From contig OZ234498.1 in assembly GCA_965153455.1 (NCBI GenBank), positions 6,572,001 to 6,636,000 of the forward strand: a stretch of DNA of 64,000 nucleotides, in the 5' to 3' direction. Source of the DNA: Sphagnum compactum. Its lineage: Eukaryota; Bryophyta; Sphagnopsida; Sphagnales. The translations under genes and the position numbers were made by a program. The notes below the pieces were generated by a model. That model did no database searches. It saw only the letters and a program-made list of their open reading frames with translations, and was not told where the DNA came from. This document shows positions 39,426-52,399 of this stretch, piece by piece; position 1 is the stretch's first letter; each line of letters begins with the position of its first letter.

Positions 39426-40280
39426 TCCAAATACAAGTAAAAACACTGGAGCAGATCACATGATGGATGCACTTTCTTGGACGATGATGGATGAACATGA
39501 CACTAATTTTTCTGTCACTCTACCAATTCAGTTATACCCTAATGCCAAGTCTTTCTTTGTGATACCCGGCAGGTATCTGGTGGGCACCCATGAGGAATCA
39601 CAATGAAAAAATAAAATAATAATAATAATAAAATCATGACAATTTCTATGCCATGTAAAAGCCCCTCCAGAGGGGATTTATAGGAATGGGGGTCCACACT
39701 CAGCTCTACCATCTGTGGACATGTTCCTTGACTGCAACAGCTTCCTTTTAATTAGGGTAAGAGCAGCAAGCTGCACCAATGGATGGAACCTTATTTATGG
39801 ATGAAAACCCAATTGAATAGACACTCAGTCCAACTGGAGGTAAAATTAATATTTGCCCCTCCCCCCACTTATACACACAAAAGATTGGAATGCATACATT
39901 AAATTAATATTTAAATGCTATATCGTAGTACCATTACCATTTTGGCATAAATTTAAAAAAATTTCAATTTTCTGAAATTTTGTAAAATTATTTATATTTG
40001 TGCTAAATTTTTATTAATATTATTTTATATAACCATTACATGCCGAAAATTTCAGAATTAAAAAACCAAGTGCTGAAGTTAAGATTTAAAATTTTAATCA
40101 ATTATTCAGCAGCCTGTTGCCGAAATGGTAAAGGTATTTACGATATGTGGGTCAATCGCTGTGAGCAGCCAATCAACAACCGTCAATTTTTTATCAATCA
40201 TTTTGATCAACCAATTAGAATTTTTATATTTTTTGACAGCTTTTGAAATCCAAACCTAGATACCTAAACCCTAAACCGTA

Positions 40281-40384
40281 TGAGGGAGGGAGGTAGCTAG
40301 GTAACTAGGCTTAAACCCTTTTAAAGCCGAGGTTAGCTTAGGGTTTAACCTCGTTACCTTGCTAGTACCTAGCTACCTCCCTCA
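40281..40384. mobile_element. small foldback (hairpin) element
   Basis: The left arm tgagggagggaggtagctag pairs with the right arm ctagctacctccctca with a 4-base bulge. The pairing continues inward (gtaactaggcttaaaccct against agggtttaacctcgttac), so nearly the whole of about 104 bp folds on itself. TA lies on both outer edges, which would fit a TA-duplicating element, though TA is weak evidence. Telomere-like aaaccctaaacc lies just to the left. Confidence 0.6.
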
Positions 40385-40533
40385 TATCTCTAGTTCTTTC
40401 TTCATCACCATGCTCAGCTCCAGTTAATGTGTAAACATACTTTACCCTAAGGTCAGTTTCCTCACTAAATAATCCTCAAAATAGTGAGATGAAAATTTAT
40501 GAAAAATATGAAGTTGAAATGTTGAAAAATCAT

Positions 40534-40808
40534 CATAAGAAGAATTATGGAAACTCACTCAAATGGTTCACTATGCAAAAATATAAGCTTAAAAAAATCC
40601 TCTAAAAGAAACCAAAATCCATCGAGCTATCATAAAACTCTAACTAATCTCAAGTTTGAACACAAGCCAAAAAATATTATCTTTCGAAAATCCTCATATA
40701 ATAAAAATAAACCTATTATTTATTACCTAGGGGCCAAAATCCCTTAAGCTACTATACTCTATAATGAATATAAACACAATATCCTTGCCGACCAAGGCAA
40801 AGCCAATA
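40534..40808 (+). repeat. dispersed repeat family B, copy 2 (5' end lost)
   Basis: Aligns with the copies at 41446 and 48302 from aagaagaattatgg onward, through cttaagctactatactctat and ataatgaat.taaacacaat, to the right-end caaggc.aagccaata. The left terminal word is missing. Confidence 0.75.
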
Positions 40809-41445
40809 GAACAAGGAATTTTTTTGTAAGTTAATATGGACCATAGTTTGGCTTAGTAGGAGAATGTTCTTACACTTATTCTTTAAGAGTGGGAGGGATC
40901 TTATGAATATTTATAAGTGTAAGAGCCTTTATAAATGTAGGCATAAGATCTCTCTTGCTCTTAAGGAGTATGTGTATATCTCTTTTCTAAGAGTGATATT
41001 CATGGGTTGGATCAAGCTTGAAAGCACAATCTTTACCACAATAGGGGCCCATGTGAAGTGGAGTTGAATGTGGGCCCAATTTAGATAAAGCCCATGGTGA
41101 AGGACTTGATAAGCACAAAGATTAATGTTGGGTGGTTCTCACTTTTGTTTTTTGGAAGTGTCAATTTTAGTTCATAGAATGAGTTAAAAAAGTCTCATTG
41201 CTTCTTTTTGTTTAATTTCAATTGTAAAGAATCAAGCATGTTTCAAAAATCCAATAAAAAATAATCATTATGTTTCAACCAAAATTAATTTTCAAACAAG
41301 TTTTCATTTCAAAAGGGTTTGTTCTCATGATCCCATGTGTGAAAAGAGGTTGCAACTATTTTTACTTAAAAAGAACACAAGTGTCGTGCTTGTGAAGCTA
41401 AGAGCACTGGCACATTCAAATTTTAAACAAGGAGGGTGTCACATT

Positions 41446-41743
41446 GCGGCCTTGGCATTTACATTGAAAAGGATCTTAAGGGAAAAGAAGAATTATGGAA
41501 ACTCAAATATTTCACCATGCAAAAACATAATCTTCAAAAAATCTTCTAAAAGAAACAAAAATCCTTCAATATATTATAACTCTATAACTAATCTCAAGTT
41601 TCAACACAAGCCAAAATATCATATTTCAAAATTCCTCATATAAAAATAGACCTATTATTTAGGGGCCAAAATCTTGTAAGCTAGTGTACTCTATAATGAA
41701 TCTAAACACAATAATATTGTTGCCATGGTAGGCAAGGCCAACA
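41446..41743 (+). repeat. dispersed repeat family B, copy 3
   Basis: Near full-length copy. It starts at gcggccttggcatttaca and ends at taggcaaggccaac, so the ends are short imperfect inverted repeats (tggccttgcc / ggcaaggcca). It has no ORF. It lies about 300 bp upstream of the first recognisable Helitron sequence. Confidence 0.75.
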
Positions 41744-42039
41744 AAATTATCATGTGATATTTTGCACAAGTAAATGTGAAGCCTGATGGTAAATGAATCC
41801 TTGAACTTCAAAAAGGTCTTGAAATTCAAAGTCTTGTTTTATAAGACTTATGCCTATTTTTTCAATCTACAAGGATTTTTATCCTTTATCATGGTGAAAA
41901 TTGGTTCTCCAAGAACTAGAGCTAGTAATGCATAACAATAATGAAGATGGATTTTGAAAAGGAACAATAAGCTGTATTAATACACATTATGGTGTAAAAC
42001 ATATTGTTTTCAAAAAAAAATTATGATTACTTTGAAAAT

Positions 42040-45000
42040 GCTATATTTGTAGCACCGAATCAAGATTTCACACCATTGGGTCTTTTTCAAGATGTTCATT
42101 GGGAAGAATTAAATTTTTCAACATTATTTTTGGTTTATCTTGTAGCAATCAAGTAATCAAAATGTCATACCAAACAATTATTCAATGGGAACTTTTGCAC
42201 AAAAATCATCATTTTGTCAAACATATATCAAACTTGTTTTTATAAGGTTGTTAAAATTATTGATTCATTATGTTATATCATCATTTTGGATTCTATGTAA
42301 AGGGAAATTGTTTGGATGTCAACATCAAACACATGATGTCATTAACAAACCAAACATAGATGTTATGTTGCATTCAATCTAGGTTACATGGATCTTTCAA
42401 AAATATTTATTTCACTCGATAGTTTAAATTGATTGAAATAAAATGCATTTGTTATGATTTGTTAGTTAGGTCTCCCAACATTCTTTTGTTAGTTCACTAG
42501 TGTTGAAAACAAATGTCTTCTTTTGTTACGATGTTTGTACAATTTAAATAATAAAAAATTTGGATTTGACATGTCGTTTCATAAATTGGAAGCACAACAT
42601 GTTGTAAATCCTATATGATGTGATCTTATAACATGCATTCAATTTTATTCAACAATTGCATGAAATGTTTATCTAAGGGATATATGAAAAATGATACCAT
42701 TTTTTGACCTTTATTGGATTTTTTCTTTGTTACAAAATTTTGATATTGTGAAAGTGAACATGACCTTGGACTTTTGTGGATTGTTGATCTACCAATCTAT
42801 GGTATAGACTCCAACAAAACAATTGAAAACTTTGTGGATAGATATATGACATGTGAAAATGATAAGTTCACACCAAATCTTTGTGAAACTCAAACACGTT
42901 GTCATAAAAAAAATTTATAGGAAAAAAATCAAGCTATTTGTTGTTTTAACTTTCCATGGTCACCTTGGAAGAAACACAAATTTTTGAACCATTCCCGATT
43001 GAAATTTTATCCCTTTTGGAGAGAACATGTTTAAGTGAAATTAATAACAAAATCTTGATGAATTTAATAAAATTTACCTTCAAACAAAACTAAGGTGGAA
43101 ACATTGTAGAAGGAGCCAGGGGTGCCAAGGTTAAAGTCCATTTCAAGGACTACATTTGACACATGGCATTCTTGTGTTGGTCAATTTTCCTAACTTTTTC
43201 ATTTTTCATACCCAATATATAGTTATGTGTTGGATATAATTATTTTTTACTATATATTGGTCTATATCATTTATATATAATGCATCCATGCTTCAATTAA
43301 CAAAAAAATGAATAACTTTTGCCAAATACACATTTTTAAAATTCATAATTTTCAAAGCCAAAAACACATTTGAAACAAATATGTTCAAATATGTTTTAAA
43401 TTGAATTTTATCAATTCCAAGTGTTTTTGTTTTTTATAATCATCAATGTTAAGATCCCCTCGAATTTTGAGAAAGATTGGTGCGCATTTGATAAGGAAAA
43501 AAAGACATTGTCCATAGTTGTTTTGAACTTGCAAAATGACTTTTAAAACATCATGCCAATTTGCATCAAGTTTTGAACAATGAAATTTTATAAGTATTGG
43601 AACTTAAAAAGGCAAAAAATTTGACAATCCTATTTATTGCGCGGAGCCTTGTGATTTTTCAAAGACATAAAATTATAGTTTTAAGCATTATCCACACACC
43701 TTGTGGCTCCTGTTATTGGGTTTGCATTTACCAACTATATTATTTGTAACATTTTTGGAGTCAATTCCCATTGATAAGGATACAAACAAAAATGCATAAA
43801 AAGTGAAATTTAAAAAATCAATTATCTTTTAACAAAGATCGTAAAAATATATGAACAAACTCATTTGAATTTATGTTGAAAATCTTTGGCAAGCAAATAC
43901 AAATGTTTAATTCATACTTGACCTTTCGGTTGCAACTAAGTACTATACACCATATTTAACACAAATTTATAAAACCATGAAAAAAATAATTGAAAGCCAG
44001 AATTCTTAAATGCAACGAAAAAAAATTGAAGCAAACATTTTGCATCCAAAGAATGGGGTACATTTTTGTCAATATTGTTCAACAATGTCAACGCAACTAG
44101 TTGCATACATAGTGTTGTCTATTCCATTATACCATGAATCAAAAACATTCATGTGCATTTGTATTAAGAAATGTTAAATCATTGAAATCATTGCCTTTTA
44201 AATCTATAAATTTTATATGTTCATCCATTTTCAACAAGTACATCAAATGGCCTAATTCTTTAAGTAACATTTCTCCAATTCAATTTGTTGCAAATCATGA
44301 CATCATAGCAAATGTTAACAAAAATGAAACAAATATCTATAATCTATTATGTTCATTCTAATCAACATTGCAACCTAGAAAATTATTGCAATTTTTTTTT
44401 TACTTTTCGTTGTTTTTTAATAATAAAAATATCATCAAAGATGACCATTCCACATGACATAATGCATATGATGTGCATGAAAAACAAATAAGTTTAGTGC
44501 AAAAATTTTGTATATATATTTTGTAGTAATAACACAATGATACAATAAATTGGGCAAACATAGAATCACAAGTTGAAGAATTGGCAATAACAAATGACAC
44601 AAACATATGGATGTCAATTGTTTTTTATGCAAATGTTGGGTCTCCACCACAACAAATCACTAATTGTATTGGAATTGAATCACACAACATTAACATTGAG
44701 TATGTTATTACACCCAGTGGAGGTATTTCCACTATTCTTGACTTGAATAATGTTGTTGCACATGATCAGATTTTGCCTACCCATGATATTTAATTCATTG
44801 CTTTGAAAAATGAACAATGAACAATGAACAATGTCTTATATTTGACAAGTTATGTTTAGGGAAAAAAATCCAAATAAACACTTCATTTGTTCATCATTAG
44901 AGGTGCTCATATGAATAAAACTTTCACTTTAATGTTTTTGATTCGTTAAATGTTACAATTTTTATAACAAACAACTTCAATTAAACCTTTAAAAAACAAC

Positions 45001-46880
45001 CTTGTTCATGGCATACATTAGAAAAATGACATTTGACATTGATATAACCACAATCCATTAAAGCCTTTCTATCCCTCTTAATTGCATAAATTTACCATCT
45101 TTAAGTTCATAATGATTAAATTTTTTGACAAAAAAAATTCTAATTACAATTGATGGTGTTGAATGAAATATCTTTGATAGGCAAAAGGATATTGAAATTT
45201 ATTGACTTACACTTAAAATCATTTAAATACATGCAAACAATTGTTTTGAGAAATTTCAATATCATTGTCATGGGTGATTTTTATCAAGTTGTTCAAAACA
45301 TAGGGGCGATTAAAAGCAATATGAATAATATTGATATTTTAACACAAATTTTTTGTATGGAACCAAGTCATGCATCAAACAATAAATAATTCATCAACAT
45401 ACTCAACTAGTATTGAACTACCACATAATCACAAATTGATATAGATACCATAAATGATCTAAAACTCTCATATTTATTTTGTACAAATGAAGTTAGGCCT
45501 TTAACATAATGAATTAACCTTCTTTCAAAATGATGGGTTATATATATATATATACTTACTTTGTGCACAAGATAGACATCATGACACATATCCAAAATTA
45601 GTTTAGTTACAAAATGATAAAACTTCATAGTTCGATTACATTCTAAAATTTGAATTAAAAAAACATGTTGGTTCAACTTTGTGTTGGTAATTTTGCAATG
45701 CACAATGGTTTGGTAAATAGTGCAAATGAGATTTCATAAGCCTCAAGTAAATTACCTAATTCACAATAGGTGATATGGATTTTATTTTGATAACCCCAAA
45801 AGTGGTCAATTCAAACAAACAAAGAATGCACACTTCTATGAACATGGAGTACATCCAACATGGACATTAATAAAAGCCATATATAAAGATGTCAAAATTG
45901 GTCCAAATTCTACCCATATCATAACAAGGATGCGATTTCCCATTCAATTGGCTATAACACACACAATAGACTGAACACAAGGATTAACATTTGATTATTT
46001 GACTTTTGATCCTATTGGACCTTTAAACATGGTTTAACTTACACAACACTTTTTTGTACTAAGAAAAATAATCTTTGCTTACTTCAACCTTTACAATTGA
46101 AAATTTTCAAATTGCTTTAAGTGTTGCCATTGAAATGTATTGATTACAAACAATTGCATGATGAGATGTCCTAATTCTTAAATGACATACACTTTGAAAC
46201 TCACGTGTTCCTATTTGTTCTATTAATATAAGATTATTATCCTTGCATAAAAATTATGTCCTTTCGGACTATAATATCAAAACATTTCATATATTATATC
46301 TCGATGAAACTTATTTCAACCCACAAACATAAAATATTACATCAATTTCATTGATTCAAAAAATCATTCAAATGTAAATGTATATGGACACAATGGCACA
46401 ATGATAATGTATGACAATGTCTTAACATTATCATCACATGAAACATTTGTTGATTTGGGAGTTGAATGTTTTGCAATAACATTCAATGCAAATACAAGAA
46501 AAGCTATTCACATAATAGCTGTATATAAACCTTCAACATTATTATTTTCAACATTCATACTTCACCTTCAAAAGTTTTTGAACCTAATGCCAACATTTTG
46601 TCATACCAGAATAATTGGTGATGTCAACATTGACATGCTTGATCAAAACTCAACACAACCCAATGAACTTAAAAGTTTATGAATCATTATTCAATGAAAC
46701 TTCAATTTTAAAAAAATCAAAAAAATTTATGGTACTCATATTGATCACACATAGACAAATGCGCCCACTCAACAATGTATGTTAGAAGTTATTGAAACAT
46801 ATTGGATTGAACACAAGCCAAAATACTTTGCATTCAAACATTTAAACTACATTCCACAATATCATCACATAAGTTGAATA
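42040..46880 (+). mobile_element. decayed autonomous Helitron of the Helentron type (Rep, helicase, endonuclease)
   Basis: Broken frames on the + strand spell the parts of a Rep-helicase polyprotein in order. About 42052-42100: an APNQDFTPLGLFQDVHWEEL block. About 42730-42880: LLDFFFVTKF, SEHDLGLLWIVDLPIYGIDS and ENFVDRYMTCENDKFTPNL, the Rep region whose HUH-like H-x-H now reads H-D-L. About 42900-43020: a Cys/His segment ending CCFNFPWSPW. 44134-44361: FICSSIFNKYIKWPNSLSN. 44900-46050: PIF1-like helicase with Walker A decayed to RGAHMNKT, Walker B to MVLNEISL, then FNIIVMGDFYQV and FPIQLAITHTID. 46270-46860: endonuclease/exonuclease/phosphatase-like domain (LDETYFNP, IIAVYKPSTLLFSTFIL, IIGDVNIDML, IEHKPKYF). 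Many stops and shifts show that it is dead. The ends are not defined. Confidence 0.8.
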
Positions 46881-46959
46881 ATGACATTTTCTTTACATAA
46901 CATTCATATGTTTTAGAATAGAGACATTACATGATTAATTGCCTCTCAAGTTCATTTAA

Positions 46960-47570
46960 TTAAACCAACTTCCCCAAGTCTGTCCATTGGCTTTATTTTT
47001 TGAATTATCCACTTTTATAGCTTCATCGATTGTCAAACTTCTTTGGATTCATTCATTGTTTCATTCCCTAGATTGTCCAACTTTAAAAATTTGTCCAATG
47101 TTTTGTTTTCTAGATTGTCCAATTTCCCCAAATTTATCCATTGTCCTAATTGTTTTACTTTATCCATTTTCCAACTTCCCAAAATTGTCCCAATTCCTTA
47201 TTTTATCATCATCCAACTCCAATAAAATTATACATTGACCAATCCTTGTAGATTCATCCATTATCCCCTTCCCCATGTTCAGCCATTGTGCATTCAACTT
47301 ATGCAATTCCATCCATTCTTGAACTTCCCAATTCATCCATTGTTCCTCTTTCTTACATTGTTCAACATTTGTGGGTACAAATATTTACCCTCTTTGTTGG
47401 ATTTTCCAACTCCCTAGGTTTACACATCATCCTACGTTTTTTCAAATTGTCCAACTCTTTTGATTTGATCTTTTGACCAATTCCATAAATTTATCCATCT
47501 TTTCATTTCCAAGGTTTCCAACTTTTGAATTCATCCGTTGTCCAACTTTTTAGGTTCATCCAATTGTGGA
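46960..47570. repeat. degenerate tandem repeat of tccattgtccaactt-type words
   Basis: Variants of attTgTCCAatTt and TTcATCCATTGtCcaACTTCCC recur roughly every 30-45 bases for about 600 bp, beginning just after the endonuclease segment of the Helitron relic. The Ser/Phe/Leu-rich frames across it (46987-47476) are by-products. Confidence 0.65.
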
Positions 47571-48300
47571 GTTGCCTTAGATTTGTCTCTCTACCATGAA
47601 CCAAACATTTATTGCCTCTCCTCAAAGGATTAGTTCTAAACCAATACCGCACAATTCATTGACATGCATTCATTTTCAAGCATGATTAGAGTTTATCATA
47701 AAATTCAATACATTTGAAATAATTGAGAAATAATTTTTTCATGTGGGACACCATTAGTAGCCACACCCAAATTGATAGACCAAATGCAGGAGTGGGGCTT
47801 GCACCTTCATGGGTTAATAGTTTAATAACCAAAATAAACATTTAAAAAGGTTGCATTTGTTTGCATCTACCTTGCAAGTTGATGTGGTGAATTGAAGGAG
47901 GGGAGGACTCCAATAGGCTAATTAGCTAATCAGTACATGACATGGGAGACTATGAGAAGGGGTTTTCAATCAACATGCATTTGAACATGCAATGAGTGAC
48001 CTTATGAGGTCAATTTAAGCTTTTGTTATCTCATCAATCCTTTGCTTGATTCAAAGCTTCCATGGGTTTTGGTTAGATTTCAAATCACATTTGTGGATGA
48101 GTAAACCGAATCATATTTCTAACTAAGACTTGAATAGAGGTAAAATGGAATTGGAAAGAGGGCTTCGACTACTCATAGGGGTTGTTACACTCATTTGTTA
48201 AATTGTTGAAAGACTAGGTGAACCTGCAAGAGCACTCTCTCAGGTTATTGTGAATAATTGAAGCGCATGAGAACTATTCACAACAAGGGGTGTGTCACAC
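47571..48300. other. AT-rich intergenic DNA, nothing recognised
   Basis: No gene or repeat recognised apart from the left flank of repeat B copy 4. Confidence 0.6.
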
Positions 48301-48301
48301 T

Positions 48302-48594
48302 ATGGCCTTGCCATTTACATTAAAAATTATCTTTTGGCAAAAGAAGAATTGTGGAAACTTAAAAATTTCACCATACAAAAATATAATCTTCCAAAAATCC
48401 TCTAAAAGAAACTAAAATCCTTCAAGATATTATAACTCTATAATTAATCTCAAGTTTCAACACAAGCCAAAATATCATCTTTTTAAAATCCTCATATAAA
48501 AAAAGACTTATTACCTAAGGGCCAAATCCCTTAAGCTACTATACTCTATAATGAATCTAAACACAATATCCTTGCCTTGGTACGCAAGGCCAAT
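48302..48594 (+). repeat. dispersed repeat family B, copy 4
   Basis: The most complete copy, 293 bp, from atggccttgcc (48302-48312) to gcaaggccaat (48584-48594), which are near-perfect inverse complements. It is preceded by ggggtgtgtcacact, also present before copy 1. No protein is encoded. Confidence 0.8.
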
Positions 48595-51500
48595 AAACTG
48601 TGTGCTCAAGTTCATTACCAGACATCACCTACATTACCGAGGTTTGAGAGCAATGTCGTAACCCTCTTTATTGGTGGATGAAAAGTCATGTAACGAGCTT
48701 GGAGATGGACAAAAGAACATGTAACCCTCCTCTCAATGGATTCACAAACTAGAACGTGTGTGTGTGTGTGGATGATGCACACTGGAAAAAGAAGAAGAAG
48801 AGGGAAAGATCATGCATGATGAGCCAGGGAGCTTGGGGAGGACCAGTCAGAAGGTCCAGAACCTCTTGGAGTGTAGGTTGAGTTTTGAGTTTGAACCGGC
48901 TTTCTCCAATGTTCTCTTCTGTTTTTGTAACAATCTAAGGCAGTAAGAGAAATGTAAGAGAATCCCTTATGACAGCATGATCAAAACATATTTTCAGCTC
49001 CCTTACCTGTTTGAAGAAACCTGCTTTCAGGAAGCGGGTTCTTTTGCAGTGGAAGGTACCAGCCAGGCTGTAGTGGGGCATCTTCTGACCAGTGGAAGGT
49101 ACCAGCTAGCCTGTCACTATTTCTAAAAAGTGAAAAAATCCCAGCTCTGCTTTACATAGGGGCCTGTAGGCAGGCCCTTCTTCTAAACATAATGATCACA
49201 ACGGACGTAGTGTATTTTCAGGGTGCTTAATAAGACGCAATTTTTTTCATCAGCCTGCAGTAGAAGGTTTCTTGTAAGAATTCTTTAAAAAGTTAATCTG
49301 GATCGTCATCATTATGCAGGGAAAGGTTCTGTAAATGCATATAAACCCTGGATCATCATGTAAGGGAAGGCACTGGTAGCAATGTCTTGATACATAAAAC
49401 TTAAAGATGATGCATAACATCTAAAAAATATTATTACATTAGATGCCTCCATGCTACGGAATATAAGGAGTTTGGCATGGCAAGCTACTATTCTGTTAGG
49501 TGACAATGGGTTCTTCTGAGGCCTCGTCCAAATAGTTAGTTTTCTTACCATAGATTCACAAATTGTGTGCTTAGTTGTTGATTTACATTAATGTGAATGC
49601 CCAACACAAAGAGTGAAGCATGCATATAGTTGCTTGTCCTTCTTCATAGGAAAAAGCTTGGAAAGCATTGGAATAGGACCCCCAATGCAATCATGTTTAG
49701 AGTACCTCTACCCAGACCCCCCTATTTAAGCCTCTACCCATGTTTACACCACATCCCAAATAGAGTGTTCATTATTTGCCTCTCCTCGCCCATAAACATG
49801 AAAAATTGTAAAATACAAATTCAGAGACTAGCTACTAAAACGTCGTCAAATGGGCCACTTTTATTATGATGGACCAATCAAAAGTAATCATTTTCCTCTT
49901 ACAGGCCCTTTTAAAAATCTCATTATCATGTGCCTAATTACAGGACCAAATTCAATTTGCTCCATGTAAAATCTATTCTTCATCCATCCAAAATAGTGTG
50001 TAATACCTTTTACATTGTAAGGATGTGTTTTCTTTCTTAGCTTTTAATATTTTCTTTGTATGCATTTAACAATGATTTTAGTGCACATGAAAATTTAAAA
50101 ATAAATCCATTCAATGATTGATAAATCATCAAAACCCAACGTAAAATAAAATAACATAAAATAATTTTTAAAAAAAAACTCTGAATCCATTTCCAAGGGG
50201 ACAATTTTCCTGGGTTTCGGTAGCTTTTAGGTCATGATGACACATGGTTGTCCCACAACAACCCACCCACCTCAAAGTCTTTAGACTTGTGGCAAACATT
50301 TCTAGAAAGCAAAGGTCATGGCAACCTTCAACTTCCACCACTGTTGTTGGTTAGTGACCTTGGCTATTTAGGAAGGTATTAATAATAATTGATTTGTCTT
50401 CACTAGTGTCCTTGGTACCTTGGGTGAACTAACACCTACCAAGGTTTATAGTTTCAATTTTTGGTATTAAAAATTTGGCAATTTTTTCCCAAAAAAATAA
50501 GAAGATTAGTCAAATTTACACTACAAAAGAAAGTTGAAAATATTTGTGTGCCTACCAACTCAACTTCTTCTTTTGTGTTCAACACTTCTAATTTGCCTCT
50601 AGTTTTCTATGTCCAACTTGGGGGTTTTCTTATAGTGTAGTTTGGTCCAAATTTTAAGTTTCTTTCCTTGTTGCTACCAATAGTTTAAATTATCTTTGAT
50701 TTGGGTTGTTGATACACAAATCAAGGCTATGGGGTGTGTCACATGTTCAAATTTGTGAATGGCTTGAAAAGACTTTCAATGGAAGTATTTATACTTGACT
50801 AACACTTTCTTTTGGTGTTGGGCTATTACCATTGTTCCCATCATCATAAATAATAGCATATTTCATTGATTCATTTTTGTTCAAATCTAATTCCAAAGCT
50901 CCATTTCCAACTTCTTGTCTTCTAGTTCCATTTTCTTTTGAACTTTTTGCTTGTTCACTTTCCTTGTTCATTCATTGTAGTAGGCACCAACAATGTTATT
51001 TTTGTTTGGCCAATAGGACCAACCCATGTGATAGCAAATGTTCCATATCACACTTTATGTTATAGAGCTATGCAAAAATTGGTCAACAACAAAGGAGTAA
51101 GAAGATAGTAACAACCAACTATTAATGATGATGTACATAACAAATTTGTAAAGCTTCATTGGGATACTAGGCATGACATGTTTGGCTTTTCGAAAGGAAG
51201 ATTACAAACACAAAAAAAAAAAGAATCATAGCAAGAAAAAAACCAACTGTTCATGGAGGTAGCTTGAAAGGGCATGATATTGTGTTGTTGATGCAAAGAG
51301 TGCACAACCCTTATGATGGTTTCAAAATCTAAATGAAGTTTTCAAATTCAATTTTTTTGGCATTCTTCATCCATGTGAAGGGGATTACATTCATGATTTG
51401 AATGTGACTTTCATTTCACCCATTATTCATCCTTCCTTGTTAGTAGACAAATGTTAATTACCATCCTATATATTGGGTATCAAGTTTAGGCCCCTTTGGC

Positions 51501-52390
51501 ACTTTTCATCTTAAATTCATTCGACCATACCTATATTTGTGCATCCTAATTACTTGTGCATCCTAGGGAACTGTAAGTTACAGTGGTTCAATATTGGTAG
51601 AAATTACACTCCATACAAATCCATACAAGATTTTTTTAAATGATTCAAATGGACATGGTTGTTACTTTAAAAAGATATTATTATTATAATCTTTGAATAA
51701 TACATGTTCAATCACCTACAAACCTTCCCAAATCTATATGAAAACTTGTATTTTATGTATCTGATGTCATTTTTAAATTTGGAAGTCCTAAAAAGAAAAC
51801 CCACAAAGTCCAAAGGAATAATGCCCCATTTAAAACTTTCAAAAAATATGCTTTTGGGACAAAAAAATTGAAAAGCAAATAAACATTGCAACTCATATGG
51901 ACTTATGAAAATATGGTCAAAATTGAACCATTCAAAAGTCCATAACTACTAAACAATTGAGGTTTTCAAAGAAAGATTCCTCATATGAGTTTATCATCTT
52001 ATAATACATTATATATTAAGTCCCAATAACAAATTTGAAATGTGAATCAATATAAATTTCTCCTTTTTATGATGTTCTCATCAAATGACCAGTCCATATT
52101 TTTCGACTTCAAAAGTCCATTACTACTAATAAATGATTTTTTTATTAATAAATAACCACATAGTTCTCTTCATAATGAAATTATTAGTCTAGATCCAAGT
52201 CCCAATTAGTAGATTAATCATATATTAATCACCGTATGCATTTGAATAAATGATATTTAGAAAAAAACAACATTTCGTCACAAAAATGAGTCACCATAAC
52301 TTGCATTTACCCCCTATATTTGTGTCATCATTTTGTATGACATCATACATCTTCTTTTCTATGTTGAGAATTAGGTTGGGCTTCTCCTAT
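48595..52390. other. AT-rich intergenic DNA, no gene recognised
   Basis: Only short frames occur. A duplicated word, agtggaaggtaccagc, lies at 49048 and 49093, and a GT run near 48760. Fragments of old transposons are likely (ggggtgtgtcaca occurs again at 50732) but not assignable. Confidence 0.55.
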
Positions 52391-52399
52391 TTGATAGTT

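Noticed and set aside
39007-39498. Reverse-strand ORFs with repeated LPLPRAGH / FYLCPEQGI peptides
   Set aside because: They are the frames of the 53-bp minisatellite; the unit is not a multiple of three and no other coding sign is present.
41446-48594. Repeat B copies 3 and 4 as the two LTRs of one retrotransposon around the Helitron region
   Set aside because: The copies are too diverged from each other, have short inverted ends instead of TG...CA LTR ends, a third copy lies close by at 40534, and the DNA between encodes Helitron rather than gag-pol proteins.
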